From Acidovorax sp. NCPPB 4044 (GTDB taxonomy: Bacteria; Pseudomonadota; Gammaproteobacteria; Burkholderiales; Burkholderiaceae_C), in the NCBI RefSeq assembly GCF_028069655.1, contig NZ_JAMCOS010000001.1, forward strand, positions 588,001-652,000: a DNA stretch of 64,000 nucleotides. The letters are read 5' to 3'. Position 1 is the stretch's first letter. Each line of letters opens with the position of its first letter. The translations under genes were made by a program, and so were the position numbers. Of the stretch, positions 18,394-27,238 are shown in pieces. The notes under the pieces were generated by a model. That model worked only from the letters and a program-made list of their open reading frames with translations. It did not search any database and was not told where the DNA came from.

Positions 18394-20978
18394 GCACGCG
18401 CATCGCCTGGATCGACGCCGCGCCGGCGCCGGAGCGCGCCGCGGCGGCCGCGGCCCTGGCGGTGCAGGGCGCGGAATGGGGCCACACGTGGGAGGTGGTG
18501 CCGCTACCCTGGCAGGCGGCCGGCACGCCCCCGGGCGCCCGGGGGCGCGGGGCCGATGGCCTGTCCGGGCCGGGCGCCGGCTTCGAGTCCGTGGTGCTGG
18601 CGCCGGACCGCCATGCCACCACCTTGCCCGCCTGGGCCGTGCAGCCCGGCCGGCGCCTGCCCGTGCTGCTGAGCCTGGGGCAGGAGCCCGCGCAGGAGGC
18701 CCTGGCCGCGCGGGCGCTGCGCGCGGGCCCCGGCGACTACGTGCTGACTGCCGGCCAGGGCGACGGTACGGTGCGCGAACTCGCCCTCCGGCTCGTGGCC
18801 CTGCTGGAGTCCCGGCCGGGCAGCGGCATGGACTGGGTGCGCGACGCCGCGGTGCGGCCGGAGGGCCCGGCCGCCTGGTCCAGCGCCGGCGCTGCGCCCG
18901 CGGAACTGCTGCAGACGGCGCTGGACCACATGGCGCTGGGGCTGCTCGTGCTCGGGCCGGACGACCGCGTGCGGCTCTACAACGCCCGCCTGCTGGACAT
19001 GCTGGAGCTGCCGCGCAGCGTGCTGGACGGCGCGCCCACCCTGTCCGAACTCACGCTGCTGCAGGCCCGGCGCGGCGACTTCGGCGAAGACTTCGCCCGC
19101 GTGGACGACCGCGGGCGCCCCCATGTGGAAAGCGGCGCCAGCCTGGCCGCGCCCGGCGTCTATTGGCGCAGGACGCACGACGGCCGCACGCTGGAGGTCT
19201 ATACCACCACGCTGCCGGGCGGCGGCCTGCTGCGCACCTTCTCCGACGTGACGCCGCACACGCGCCTGCAGGCCGAGCTGCGCCTGAGCGAGGCCCGCTT
19301 CCGGAGCCTGAGCGACCTGTCCTCCGACTGGTACTGGGAGCAGGACGCCGACTACCGCTTCGTGCATTTCACGGGCGGGTCGAACCGCCTGCGGATGGCC
19401 GCCTCCGAGATCGTGGGACGCACGCGCTGGGAGCTGGGCGCCCTCAACTTCGACGAGTCCGACTGGGCCGCGCACCGCCGCCTGCTGGACGCGCGCGAAC
19501 CCTTCCGCGACCTGGAGCTGCAGCGCGCGGGCTCGGACGGCAGCCCCTACTGGGTGGCCGTGAGCGGCGTGCCGGTGTTCGGCGGGGACGGTACGTTCGT
19601 GGGGTACCGCGGGGTGGGGCGCGACATCTCCGAGCGCAAGCGCGTCGAGGCCGAGATCGAGCGGCTGGCGTTCTTCGATGTACTGACCGGCCTGCCCAAC
19701 CGGCGGCTGCTGACCGACCGGCTGCAGCGCGCGCTCGGCACGGCCGCGCGCGAAGAGGCCCACGGCGCGGTGCTGTTCCTCGACCTGGACAATTTCAAGG
19801 ACCTGAACGACACGCTGGGCCACGACATGGGCGACCGCCTGCTCGAGCAGGCGGCGCAGCGGCTGCTGACGTGCGCGCGCCCGCAGGACACGGTCTGCCG
19901 ATTCGGCGGGGACGAATTCGTGGTGCTGGCCGAAGGCCTGCCGGGCGATGTGCATGCGGCGCGCGCGGAGGCCGCCGTGCTGGCGCACCGCATCGTGGCC
20001 GCACTGGGCAAGCCCTATGCGGTGGGCCGCATGGGCTACCACTACAGCACGCCCAGCATCGGGCTCACGCTGTTCGGAGGGCGCCAGGGCACGGAGGCGG
20101 GCGTGGACGACCTGCTCAAGCAGGCCGACCTCGCGATGTACCAGGCCAAGGCGGCCGGCCGCAACACGGTCCGCTTCTTCAACCCCGCCATGCAGGCGGC
20201 CGTCAACGACCGCGCGGCGCTGGAGTCGGAGCTGCGGCATGCGCTGCGCTCCGACGAGCTCGTGCTGCACTACCAGCCGATCGTGGACAGCGGCGGCCGC
20301 ATGCTGGGCGCCGAGGCGCTCGTGCGCTGGCGGCACCCGCAGCGCGGCATGGTGCTGCCGGGCGAATTCATCCCGGTGGCGGAGCAGGGCGGCCTGATCG
20401 TGCCGCTGGGGCAGTGGGTGCTGGAGCGCGGCTGCGAGCAATTGGTGGCCTGGAGCCGCAGCCCGGCCACGGCGCAGCTGTCGCTGGCGGTGAACGTGAG
20501 CGTGCGGCAGTTCCGCCAGCCCGATTTCGTGGACCACGTGCTGCAGGCCGTGCGCCGCAGCGGCGCGCAGCCGCGCCTGCTCAAGATCGAACTCACCGAG
20601 AGCCTGCTCATGGCGGATGTGGAGGAAGTCATCGCACGCATGGAGCAGTTGCGCGCGCACGGCGTGGGTTTCGCGATCGACGACTTCGGCACCGGCTACT
20701 CGTCGCTCGCCTACCTCAAGCGGCTGCCGCTCGACCAGCTCAAGATCGACCAGAGTTTCGTGCGCGACGTGCTCACCGACCCCAACGATGCCGCCATCGT
20801 GCGCACCATCCTCGCGCTGGCGCAGAGCCTGGATCTGCGCGTGGTGGCCGAAGGCGTGGAGACCACGGGCCAGTTGCAGTTCCTGCAGCGCCACGGCTGC
20901 CATGCCTTCCAGGGCCACCTTTTCGGGCGCCCGGCCCCGGCCGCGGTGCTGGAGCGCGCGCTGCGCCCCGCGCTCTGA
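18390..20978 (+). CDS. Second GGDEF-EAL protein with PAS domains (cytoplasmic)
   Basis: 862-aa cyclic-di-GMP enzyme overlapping the preceding gene by 4 bp (ATGA). Residues 1-170 are Ala/Pro/Gly-rich, with a possible degenerate receiver-like fold. PAS domains lie at about 175-290 and 300-415. GGDEF is at 506-510 with an RPQD I-site five residues upstream; EAL is at 642-644, and NVSVRQF, ELTES, DDFGTGYSS, KIDQ, EGVET and FQGHLFGRP are all present. The GGDEF-EAL half is nearly collinear with the upstream protein (for example VRDVLTDPNDAAIVRTILAL in both), showing a tandem duplication with swapped sensory modules. No membrane segment is seen, so this one is probably cytosolic. Confidence 0.9.
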   Translation: MSTRIAWIDAAPAPERAAAAAALAVQGAEWGHTWEVVPLPWQAAGTPPGARGRGADGLSGPGAGFESVVLAPDRHATTLPAWAVQPGRRLPVLLSLGQEPAQEALAARALRAGPGDYVLTAGQGDGTVRELALRLVALLESRPGSGMDWVRDAAVRPEGPAAWSSAGAAPAELLQTALDHMALGLLVLGPDDRVRLYNARLLDMLELPRSVLDGAPTLSELTLLQARRGDFGEDFARVDDRGRPHVESGASLAAPGVYWRRTHDGRTLEVYTTTLPGGGLLRTFSDVTPHTRLQAELRLSEARFRSLSDLSSDWYWEQDADYRFVHFTGGSNRLRMAASEIVGRTRWELGALNFDESDWAAHRRLLDAREPFRDLELQRAGSDGSPYWVAVSGVPVFGGDGTFVGYRGVGRDISERKRVEAEIERLAFFDVLTGLPNRRLLTDRLQRALGTAAREEAHGAVLFLDLDNFKDLNDTLGHDMGDRLLEQAAQRLLTCARPQDTVCRFGGDEFVVLAEGLPGDVHAARAEAAVLAHRIVAALGKPYAVGRMGYHYSTPSIGLTLFGGRQGTEAGVDDLLKQADLAMYQAKAAGRNTVRFFNPAMQAAVNDRAALESELRHALRSDELVLHYQPIVDSGGRMLGAEALVRWRHPQRGMVLPGEFIPVAEQGGLIVPLGQWVLERGCEQLVAWSRSPATAQLSLAVNVSVRQFRQPDFVDHVLQAVRRSGAQPRLLKIELTESLLMADVEEVIARMEQLRAHGVGFAIDDFGTGYSSLAYLKRLPLDQLKIDQSFVRDVLTDPNDAAIVRTILALAQSLDLRVVAEGVETTGQLQFLQRHGCHAFQGHLFGRPAPAAVLERALRPAL

Positions 20979-21047
20979 GCCGGTACCCGCGTTCGGCCGC
21001 GGTGCCGGACCTTGACCTGCCTCGTGCCGGGCGCACGGGGCTCCGCG

Positions 21048-21053
21048 CACAAT
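21048..21053 (+). promoter_or_regulatory. Candidate -10 of a leaderless promoter (monooxygenase)
   Basis: CACAAT ends 7 bp before the ATG at 21061 with no SD between, the same arrangement as at 2487, 37585, 39258 and 52823. The -35 region is poor. Confidence 0.3.
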
Positions 21054-21060
21054 CGCGCCC

Positions 21061-22299
21061 ATGCAAGACACACGACAGCACGTGCTTCTGGTCGCCGGCG
21101 GCGGCATCGGCGGCCTGGCCGCGGCGCTGGGCGCGGCGCGCGCTGGCTGGGACGTGGAGCTGTGCGAGCGCGCACCGGCGTTCACCGAGGTGGGCGCGGG
21201 CGTGCAGCTCGGCCCCAATGCGGTGCGCTGCCTCCATGCCTGGGGCCTGGAGGCGGCGCTGCGCGGCGTGGCCGCCTACCCGGACCGGCTGCAGGTGCGC
21301 AGCGCCCTGAGTGGCCGTGCGCTGGCCGCGATGCCGCTGGGCCCGGCCATCGCGGCACGCTACGGAGCGCCGTACCTCGCCATCCACCGGGCCGACCTGC
21401 ACTGGCTGCTGCTGGCGGCGGTGCGCCCGCTGCCCGGCGTGCACCTGCACCAGAGCGAAACCATCGCCAACCACACCGACAGCGGGCAGGGCGTGGTGCT
21501 GCGCACCGCGGCCGGCCACCAACTGCACGGCGATGCGTTCATCGGCGCCGACGGGCTGCGCAGCGCCACGCGCGCGCGGCTGCTGGGCGAGGCGCCGGCG
21601 CGGGTGTCGGGCCACCTAGCCTACCGCACGGTCGTCGCGCAGGCGTCGCTGCCGGAGCGGCTGCGCACCGCACAGGTCACGGCCTGGCTCGGGCCCGGGC
21701 TGCATGTCGTGCAGTACCCGGTGCGCCGCGGCGAACTCATGAACATCGTCGCCATCCGCCACGGGCGCCCGCCGGACGACCTGGACCACTGGGACCATGC
21801 CGCCAACGCGGGCGACCTGGAAGGCGCGCTGCGCGGCACCTGCACGGCGCTGCAGGACCTCGTGCGCGCAGTGCCGCAGGCCGGTGCGGGCTGGCGGCTC
21901 TGGCCGCTGTGCGATCGCGACCCCGTGGGCGGCGCGCACGAGATGGCCCGGGGCCGCGTGGCGCTGCTGGGCGATGCGGCCCACCCCATGCGCCCCTACC
22001 TGGCCCAGGGCGCGGGCATGGCGATCGAGGATGCCGCCGTGCTGCAGGACGTGCTGGCGCAGGCCGGCATCGGCGTGCCCGAGCGGCTGCAGCGCTATGC
22101 GGCCCGGCGCTGGCAGCGCAGCGCGCGGGTGCAGCGGCGGGCGGAGCGCAATGGGCGCATCTTCCATGCGACGGGGCCGGTGCGCTGGGCGCGCGACCTG
22201 TCGCTGCGCCTGCTGGGCGAGCGGCTGCTCGACCAGCCCTGGCTCTACCGTGCGCCGGGCGGTGCCGCGTTGCCCGGGGGCGCGGGCAGCAGCCGGTAG
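21061..22299 (+). CDS. FAD-dependent monooxygenase (salicylate/3-hydroxybenzoate hydroxylase-like)
   Basis: 412-aa class A flavoprotein monooxygenase. The N-terminus has the FAD dinucleotide motif VAGGGIGGLAAALGAARAG (residues 10-28), then the EVGAGVQLGPNA loop, a central IGADGLRSATRARLLG (DG motif binding FAD and NAD(P)H) and the GD motif VALLGDAAHPMRPYLAQGA. It most resembles salicylate or 3-hydroxybenzoate hydroxylases, but the aromatic substrate cannot be fixed. There is no SD; a CACAAT hexamer lies 7 bp ahead of the ATG. Its last 55 bp overlap the convergent MFS gene. Neither neighbour gives a pathway, though an exporter opposite it suggests handling of a small aromatic compound (inference). 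Confidence 0.82.
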   Translation: MQDTRQHVLLVAGGGIGGLAAALGAARAGWDVELCERAPAFTEVGAGVQLGPNAVRCLHAWGLEAALRGVAAYPDRLQVRSALSGRALAAMPLGPAIAARYGAPYLAIHRADLHWLLLAAVRPLPGVHLHQSETIANHTDSGQGVVLRTAAGHQLHGDAFIGADGLRSATRARLLGEAPARVSGHLAYRTVVAQASLPERLRTAQVTAWLGPGLHVVQYPVRRGELMNIVAIRHGRPPDDLDHWDHAANAGDLEGALRGTCTALQDLVRAVPQAGAGWRLWPLCDRDPVGGAHEMARGRVALLGDAAHPMRPYLAQGAGMAIEDAAVLQDVLAQAGIGVPERLQRYAARRWQRSARVQRRAERNGRIFHATGPVRWARDLSLRLLGERLLDQPWLYRAPGGAALPGGAGSSR

Positions 22300-23540
22300 G
22301 CCAGCGCGCCGGCCAGCAGCAGGGCGGCGATGGTGAGCAGCACCGTGGCGTACGGATCGGCGCCGCGTGCCGTGGCGAGCGACGCCGCCCAGCCCGTCAC
22401 CCACTGCACCAGCGCCACGCCGAGGAACATCGCCATGGTGAAAACGGCCATGGCGCGCCCCGTCATGGCGGGCGGATAGGCCGAGCGCACGTCGGCGTAC
22501 TGCAGCACCAGCGCGCCGGAGAAAACGCCCACCGCCACCGCACCGGCCACGTCGGCCGCGGCGCTGTGCAGCATGCCCATGGCCAGGAAGATCGCCGCGA
22601 TCAGCAGCGTTCCGGCCAGGACCCAGCGGCGGCGGCGGGCCGGCCCCGGGTCGAGCCGGCCGAAGACCGCGGGCCCGAACAGCGACACCAGCGATACCAG
22701 CAGCGCGACGTTGCCGCTGTCCACGAGCGAGAAACCATGCCGCCCGATGAGCAGCGGCCCCAGCCAGAGCCCGCGCAGCGCGAGGAAGGCCGCATAGGTG
22801 ACGAGGCCCAGCAGCAGGATGCCCAGCGTGTGCGGCAGCAGGAACAGCGCGCCGAAGCCGCGCATCGCCGCGCCCACCGATTCGCGCGGCGGCGCGCTGC
22901 CGTCGGTGCGGACCGCCGGTTCGCGCACCCGCCACGCGATGAGCAGCCAGGCCGCGGCGGCCAGGCCCGCGAGCACGCCGAAGCCCACGCGCCAGGACGA
23001 GCGCTCCACCAGCCAGGCCAGCGGCGTGCCCGTGAACAGCATGCCCAGCCCGCCCACGCCGATCGCCACGCCCGAGACGAACGCGAAGCGCCGCGCCGGG
23101 AAATGCCGCGCGATGAACACCGTGCACACCAGGAAGGCCGGCGCGCAGCCCACGCCGATCAGCACCTGCCCGATCAGCACCGTGCCATAGCCGGGGGCGA
23201 GCGCCGACAACAGCGCGCCCGCGACCGCCAGCGGGAACACCGCGAGCACCGTGCGCCGCACGCCGAAGAGATCGATGCCCACGCCCATGAAGAGCTGCAT
23301 GGTTCCGAATGCGAAGGCGAAGGTGCCCGCGAACGTGCCCAGCGCCTGCGCTCCGAGCCCGAATTCGGCCTGCAGGCCCGTGGCGATGATGGCGGTGACG
23401 GTGCGGAACGCCTGGCTGAGCGCGAAGCCCGACACCAGCGCGAGCAGCATGGCCCAGGGCGCGGAGGGCTCCGGGGGCGTGGGCGTTTCGGCGGCGGGCG
23501 GGTGAGCGGAGGGCATGGCGGCGGAACGAAGCACCGGCAT
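22245..23540 (-). CDS. MFS transporter
   Basis: 431-aa major facilitator permease with about 12 hydrophobic segments. After a Pro-rich N-terminus (residues 1-28) come WAMLLALVSGFALSQAF, the conserved loop 2-3 region GVGIDLFGVRRTVLAV (MFS motif A variant) and a central charged loop near residue 205 (REPAVRTDGSAPPRES) dividing the two six-helix halves. Substrate unknown. An in-frame ATG nine codons in (23516) is an equally good start. The 3' end overlaps the convergent monooxygenase gene by 55 bp, which needs both reading frames intact in the shared region. Confidence 0.85.
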   Translation of the reverse strand: MPVLRSAAMPSAHPPAAETPTPPEPSAPWAMLLALVSGFALSQAFRTVTAIIATGLQAEFGLGAQALGTFAGTFAFAFGTMQLFMGVGIDLFGVRRTVLAVFPLAVAGALLSALAPGYGTVLIGQVLIGVGCAPAFLVCTVFIARHFPARRFAFVSGVAIGVGGLGMLFTGTPLAWLVERSSWRVGFGVLAGLAAAAWLLIAWRVREPAVRTDGSAPPRESVGAAMRGFGALFLLPHTLGILLLGLVTYAAFLALRGLWLGPLLIGRHGFSLVDSGNVALLVSLVSLFGPAVFGRLDPGPARRRRWVLAGTLLIAAIFLAMGMLHSAAADVAGAVAVGVFSGALVLQYADVRSAYPPAMTGRAMAVFTMAMFLGVALVQWVTGWAASLATARGADPYATVLLTIAALLLAGALAYRLLPAPPGNAAPPGAR

Positions 23541-23615
23541 TCTCGGCCTTCCGCCGCGGGCGCGCAGTCCCCCAGGCGCAGGGCGGTGGGCCGCCGCCCG
23601 GGCCGGCGGGCGGCC

Positions 23616-24515
23616 TCAGAGGCTGGTTCTGAGCTTCCAGATCTCCGGGAACAGCACCACGTCCAGCATGCGCCGCAGATAGCTCACGCCCCCGGTGCCA
23701 CCCGTGCCGCGCTTGAAGCCGATCACGCGCTCGACCGTGGTCACGTGGCGGAAGCGCCAGAGGCGGAAGGCATCCTCCAGGTCGGTGAGCTTCTCGCCCA
23801 GCTGGTAGAGGTCCCAGTGCGTCTGCGGGTCGCGGTAGGCGGCGAGCCAGGCGTTCTCCACGGCCTCGCTTTCGGCATACGGCTGGGTCCAGTCGCGGTC
23901 GGTGTGGCTGGCGGGCACCGCGAGGCCGCGGCGCGCCAGCAGGCGCAGGGCCTCGTCGTACAGCGAAGGCGCGGTGTAGGCCGCCTCCACCTGGGCGAGC
24001 AGATCGGGCCGGTGCGCATGGGGTTTGAGCATCGCGGCGTTCTTGTTGCCCAGCGAGAACTCGATGCAGCGGTACTGGTAGCTCTGGAAGCCGCTGGACT
24101 GCGCCAGGTAGGGCCGGATGGCGCTGTATTCGGGCGGCGTCATCGTGGCCAGCACGTCCCAGGCATGCACGAGCTGCTCCATGATCTTCGAGACCCGCGC
24201 GAGCATCTTGAAGGCCGGCGGCAGATCGTCTTTCGCCACGTGGGCGATGGCTCCGCGCAGCTCGTGCAGCATGAGCTTCATCCACAGCTCGCTGGTCTGG
24301 TGCTGCACGATGAACAGCAGCTCGTTGTGGTTGGGCGAGAGCGGCTTCTGCGCGTTCAGGATCGCGTCGAGCTGCAGGTAGTCGCCATAGCTCATGTCGC
24401 GGCTGAAATCGAGCTGAGCGCGCTCCTCGTGCACGATGGCTTCGGGCAGCGCGGTTGCGGACGCGGACGCGGGTGCGGCTGCCGGGGCAGCGGATTGCGG
24501 GGCGTGGGGGCACAT
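23616..24515 (-). CDS. kynA: Tryptophan 2,3-dioxygenase
   Basis: 299-aa heme dioxygenase opening the indole ring of L-tryptophan to N-formylkynurenine, first step of the kynurenine pathway. Recognisable segments are [39 protein letters not shown] with the distal His, [18 protein letters not shown], and the heme-ligand His in [20 protein letters not shown] near the C-terminus. The frame is open far upstream through kynU, but the ATG at 24515 starts the protein in the family manner after an Ala-rich leader. It is the last gene of kynB-kynU-kynA, 23 bp after kynU. Confidence 0.95.
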   Translation of the reverse strand: MCPHAPQSAAPAAAPASASATALPEAIVHEERAQLDFSRDMSYGDYLQLDAILNAQKPLSPNHNELLFIVQHQTSELWMKLMLHELRGAIAHVAKDDLPPAFKMLARVSKIMEQLVHAWDVLATMTPPEYSAIRPYLAQSSGFQSYQYRCIEFSLGNKNAAMLKPHAHRPDLLAQVEAAYTAPSLYDEALRLLARRGLAVPASHTDRDWTQPYAESEAVENAWLAAYRDPQTHWDLYQLGEKLTDLEDAFRLWRFRHVTTVERVIGFKRGTGGTGGVSYLRRMLDVVLFPEIWKLRTSL

Positions 24516-24538
24516 GGTGGGCTGTCTCCGGCCGGCCT

Positions 24539-25846
24539 TCAGGTCACGGCGTGTTGTTGGTTGAATTCGGGGCGGCGCCATTCGCCGCTCTCCAGCACGG
24601 CGCGCAGGTGCTCCACGGCGTTCCAGACGTCCTCGTGGCCGAGGTAGAGCGGCGTGAAGCCAAAGCGCAGGATGTCCTTGTGCGGGCCCTGGCCGCCATC
24701 GCCCTTGCGGAAGTCGCCGATCACGCCGCGCGCGATCAGCGCCTGCACGATGGCGTAGGCCCCGCTGCCCTGGCCATCCAGGCCCTGGCCTTCGTCCCGC
24801 GTGAGGCACACCTGCGAGCCGCGCCGTGCGTGCTCGCGCGGTGTGGCCAGGCCCAGTCCGTGGCCCGCGCAGCGCTCTTCGACCAGGCGGATGAACAGGT
24901 CGGTGAGCGCCAGCGACTTGGCGCGCAGCGCTGCCATGCCCCCCAGCGGCTGCGCGGCGCCGAACACGTCCAGCCCGCACTGCAGCGCCGAGAGGCTGAT
25001 GATCGGCTGGGTGCCGCAGAGGTAGCGCGCGATGCCGGGCGCCGGCCGGTAGTCGGGCGTGAAGGCGAACGGCGCCGCATGGCCCCACCAGCCCGACAGC
25101 GGCTGCCAGAAGCGGTCGGCATGGCGTGGATGCACCCACACGAACGCCGGTGCGCCCGGGCCGCCATTGAGGTACTTGTAGCCGCAGCCGATCGAGAAAT
25201 CCGCGTCCGCGCCGCGCAGGTCCACCGGCACGGCGCCGGCGCTGTGCGCCAGGTCCCAGACGCAGAGCACCCCCTGCGCGTGCGCGGCGGCGGTGACGGC
25301 GGCCATGTCGTGCATCGCGCCCGTGCGGTAGTTGACGTGCGTGAGCATCAGCACCGCCACATCGGCCGTCAGCGCGGAGGCGATCTCCTCGGGCTCGACC
25401 AGCACCAGCTCCAGGCCGCGCTCGCGGCACAGGCCTTCGGCGATGTAGAGGTCGGTGGGGAAGTTGCTGCGCTCGCTCACCACGCGGCGGCGGGCCGGCG
25501 CGTCCTCGCGGGCGATGTTGAGCGCCGCGCTCAGCACCTTGTAGAGGTTGATCGACGTGCTGTCGGTGCAGGCCACTTCGCCGGCGCCCGCGCCGATCAG
25601 CGGCGCGAGCTGGTTGCCGAGCCGCTGCGGCAGATCGAACCAGCCCGCGCTGTTCCACGACCGGATCAGGTCCGTGCCCCATTCCTGCGCCACCACCTCG
25701 GCAATGCGCGCGGGGGCGGCCCTGGGCAGCACGCCCAGGGAGTTGCCGTCCAGGTAGATCACGCCTTCGGGGAGCTGGAAATGGCCGCGCAGGGAGCGCA
25801 GCGGGTCTTGCGCATCCAGTGCGCGGCAGTCGTTCAAGGTGGTCAT
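24539..25846 (-). CDS. kynU: Kynureninase
   Basis: 435-aa PLP enzyme splitting kynurenine to anthranilate and alanine. Family features: [13 protein letters not shown] near residue 32, the [12 protein letters not shown] stretch, [15 protein letters not shown] with the PLP-contacting Asp, and the PLP-Lys motif [16 protein letters not shown]. Length is normal. It sits between kynB and kynA. The 100-bp gap to kynB contains repeat copy A, whose stem-loop ends about 12 nt before this start codon in the mRNA. No strong SD is visible there, so the repeat may affect initiation (inference). Confidence 0.95.
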   Translation of the reverse strand: MTTLNDCRALDAQDPLRSLRGHFQLPEGVIYLDGNSLGVLPRAAPARIAEVVAQEWGTDLIRSWNSAGWFDLPQRLGNQLAPLIGAGAGEVACTDSTSINLYKVLSAALNIAREDAPARRRVVSERSNFPTDLYIAEGLCRERGLELVLVEPEEIASALTADVAVLMLTHVNYRTGAMHDMAAVTAAAHAQGVLCVWDLAHSAGAVPVDLRGADADFSIGCGYKYLNGGPGAPAFVWVHPRHADRFWQPLSGWWGHAAPFAFTPDYRPAPGIARYLCGTQPIISLSALQCGLDVFGAAQPLGGMAALRAKSLALTDLFIRLVEERCAGHGLGLATPREHARRGSQVCLTRDEGQGLDGQGSGAYAIVQALIARGVIGDFRKGDGGQGPHKDILRFGFTPLYLGHEDVWNAVEHLRAVLESGEWRRPEFNQQHAVT

Positions 25847-25850
25847 GGAG

Positions 25851-25911
25851 ATCTGTTTGCTATTTAATTGATAGCGAAGTTTTCAATGGATACGGCGGCA
25901 TGGGTGCGAAA
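25851..25911 (+). repeat. GCTAT-N7-ATAGC repeat with tail (copy A)
   Basis: Core GCTAT-TTAATTG-ATAGC at 25859-25875, followed by a tail including TTCAATGGATACGGCGGCAT and GGGTGCGAAAA. Over about 60 bp it matches copy B (41065-41123) at most positions and copy C (in acnA). It lies between kynB and kynU; on the minus-strand mRNA the tail comes first and the stem-loop lies just ahead of the kynU start codon. Confidence 0.85.
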
Positions 25912-25946
25912 ACACTCCAAGCCTCTGTGGTGCCCAGAGCGGTGCG

Positions 25947-26597
25947 TCAGGCCAGCGCGCGCAGCACGGCGCGCACGGGCGAGGCATCGGCCGAGGTGAG
26001 CTTCAGGGGCAGGGCGATCAGCTCGTAGTCGCCCTCGGGCACGGCGTCGAGCACGAGGTTCTCCAGCACCCGCAGGCCGCGGCGGCGGATCACCTGGTGG
26101 CTCTCCAGCGCCTTGCTGTCGGCGGGGTCGATGCTGGCGGTGTCGATGCCCACCAGCACCACGCCGCGGTCGGCCAGGCGCTCGATGGTGGCGGGGGCAT
26201 AGGCGGCCAGGGCGCCGTCCCAGCGGTCCACGGGCATGCGGTCATACGTGCGCACCAGCACGCGGGGCGGCAGCGCGGGGCCGGCGCTCTCTACCGCATG
26301 GGCGATGTGCTCCCATTCGACCAGGGGCCCCGTGCCGATGGCGTGGACCACGCGGCAGGGTCCGAGGAAGGCGTCCAGCGCCACGTCGCCGATCGTGGCG
26401 CCCTGCGGGTCGTAGTGCAGCGGCGCATCGGCGTGCGTGCCCACGTGCGGCGACAGCGTGAGGGCACTCACGTTCACCGGGCACTGCGGGCCGATGGTGG
26501 CGCACCACTGCTGCGAATAGGGCGTGTCGCCCGGAAACACCGGGCTGCCGGCATGCACCGGCGCGGAAATGTCCCACAGCGTGCGGGGGGCGGTCAT
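25947..26597 (-). CDS. kynB: Kynurenine formamidase (arylformamidase)
   Basis: 216-aa cyclase-like amidohydrolase hydrolysing N-formylkynurenine to kynurenine. The N-terminus WDISAPVHAGSPVFPGDTP and the zinc motif HVGTHADAPLHYD (His/Asp ligands, near residue 52) identify KynB; a later GIDTASIDPADSKALESHQ segment also matches. First gene of kynBUA. A good AAGGAG SD precedes the ATG. It is divergent from an Lrp/AsnC regulator gene with 138 bp between, where the operator is expected. It produces the substrate for the adjacent kynureninase. Confidence 0.95.
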   Translation of the reverse strand: MTAPRTLWDISAPVHAGSPVFPGDTPYSQQWCATIGPQCPVNVSALTLSPHVGTHADAPLHYDPQGATIGDVALDAFLGPCRVVHAIGTGPLVEWEHIAHAVESAGPALPPRVLVRTYDRMPVDRWDGALAAYAPATIERLADRGVVLVGIDTASIDPADSKALESHQVIRRRGLRVLENLVLDAVPEGDYELIALPLKLTSADASPVRAVLRALA

Positions 26598-26735
26598 AGC
26601 GGCTCCTTGGGGGCGGCGGCGGTAGGGCCGTCACGGGCGCATCCTAGGCAGGCAGGGCAGGCGTGGTGTCGTTTAATCCCTACAGCCTCTGAAATTGGAT
26701 AAATCTGCCGCCCTGGGCGGATCCGGGAAAAATCT
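26598..26735. promoter_or_regulatory. Divergent promoter region of kynB and its Lrp-type regulator
   Basis: 138-bp intergenic region, noticeably AT-richer in its right half (around 26668-26705, with TTTAATCC and GGATAAAT). Lrp/AsnC regulators usually bind such degenerate AT-rich palindromes and regulate the divergent gene. TTTAATCC and GGATAAAT are near inverted repeats, 17 bp apart. No exact -10/-35 was fixed. Confidence 0.45.
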
Positions 26736-27206
26736 ATGTCCATCGAACTCGATCGCACCGACCGCCAACTGGCCGCGGCCCTGCAGGACAACGCGCGCCT
26801 CACCTCGGGTGAACTGGCCCAGATGGCGCACCTCTCGCAGTCGCCGTGCTGGCGCCGCGTGAAGCGCCTGGAAGAGGAGGGAGTGATCGCGGGCTACCAC
26901 GCGGCCCTCAACCGCCGCGCGCTGGGGCTGGGGGTGATGGTGTTCGTGATGGTTGGGATCGACCACCAGACCGAGGCCTCTTCCCGCCCTTTCGAGGAAG
27001 CGGTCTGCACCATCCCCGAAGTGGTGATGTTCCACGGCATCTCGGGCCCCGAGGATTTCATGCTGGTGGTGGTGGCGCGCGATCTGGACGCCTACTCCGA
27101 ACTGCTGCAGAACCGGCTGCACCGCCTGCCGGGCGTGCGCCGGGTGCACAGTTATTTCTCGCTGCAGGAGTTCAAGGGGCGCGTCGTCGGGCTGCCCGTG
27201 CCCTGA
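26736..27206 (+). CDS. kynR: Lrp/AsnC-family regulator of the kyn genes
   Basis: 156-aa Lrp-type transcription factor. The N-terminal helix-turn-helix covers LDRTDRQLAAALQDNARLTS and LAQMAHLSQSPCWRRVKRLEEEG (residues 5-50); the C-terminal RAM/ligand domain has GPEDFMLVVVARDLDAYSEL and ends HSYFSLQEFKGRV. Its divergent position to kynB matches the arrangement of KynR in Pseudomonas, which senses kynurenine; the same role is inferred here. Cys and Trp in SPCWRRV are typical of this subgroup. Confidence 0.85.
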   Translation: MSIELDRTDRQLAAALQDNARLTSGELAQMAHLSQSPCWRRVKRLEEEGVIAGYHAALNRRALGLGVMVFVMVGIDHQTEASSRPFEEAVCTIPEVVMFHGISGPEDFMLVVVARDLDAYSELLQNRLHRLPGVRRVHSYFSLQEFKGRVVGLPVP

Positions 27207-27238
27207 GCCCTGGAACCTGCAGTGGGCGCGGCGCGGCC

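Noticed and set aside
21012..21017. TTGACC as a -35 for the monooxygenase gene
   Set aside because: The distance to the CACAAT hexamer is 30 bp, too far for a sigma-70 promoter.
23616..25682. A 688-codon frame fusing sequence upstream to kynA
   Set aside because: The upstream part is an out-of-frame reading of kynU; kynA resemblance begins after the ATG at 24515.
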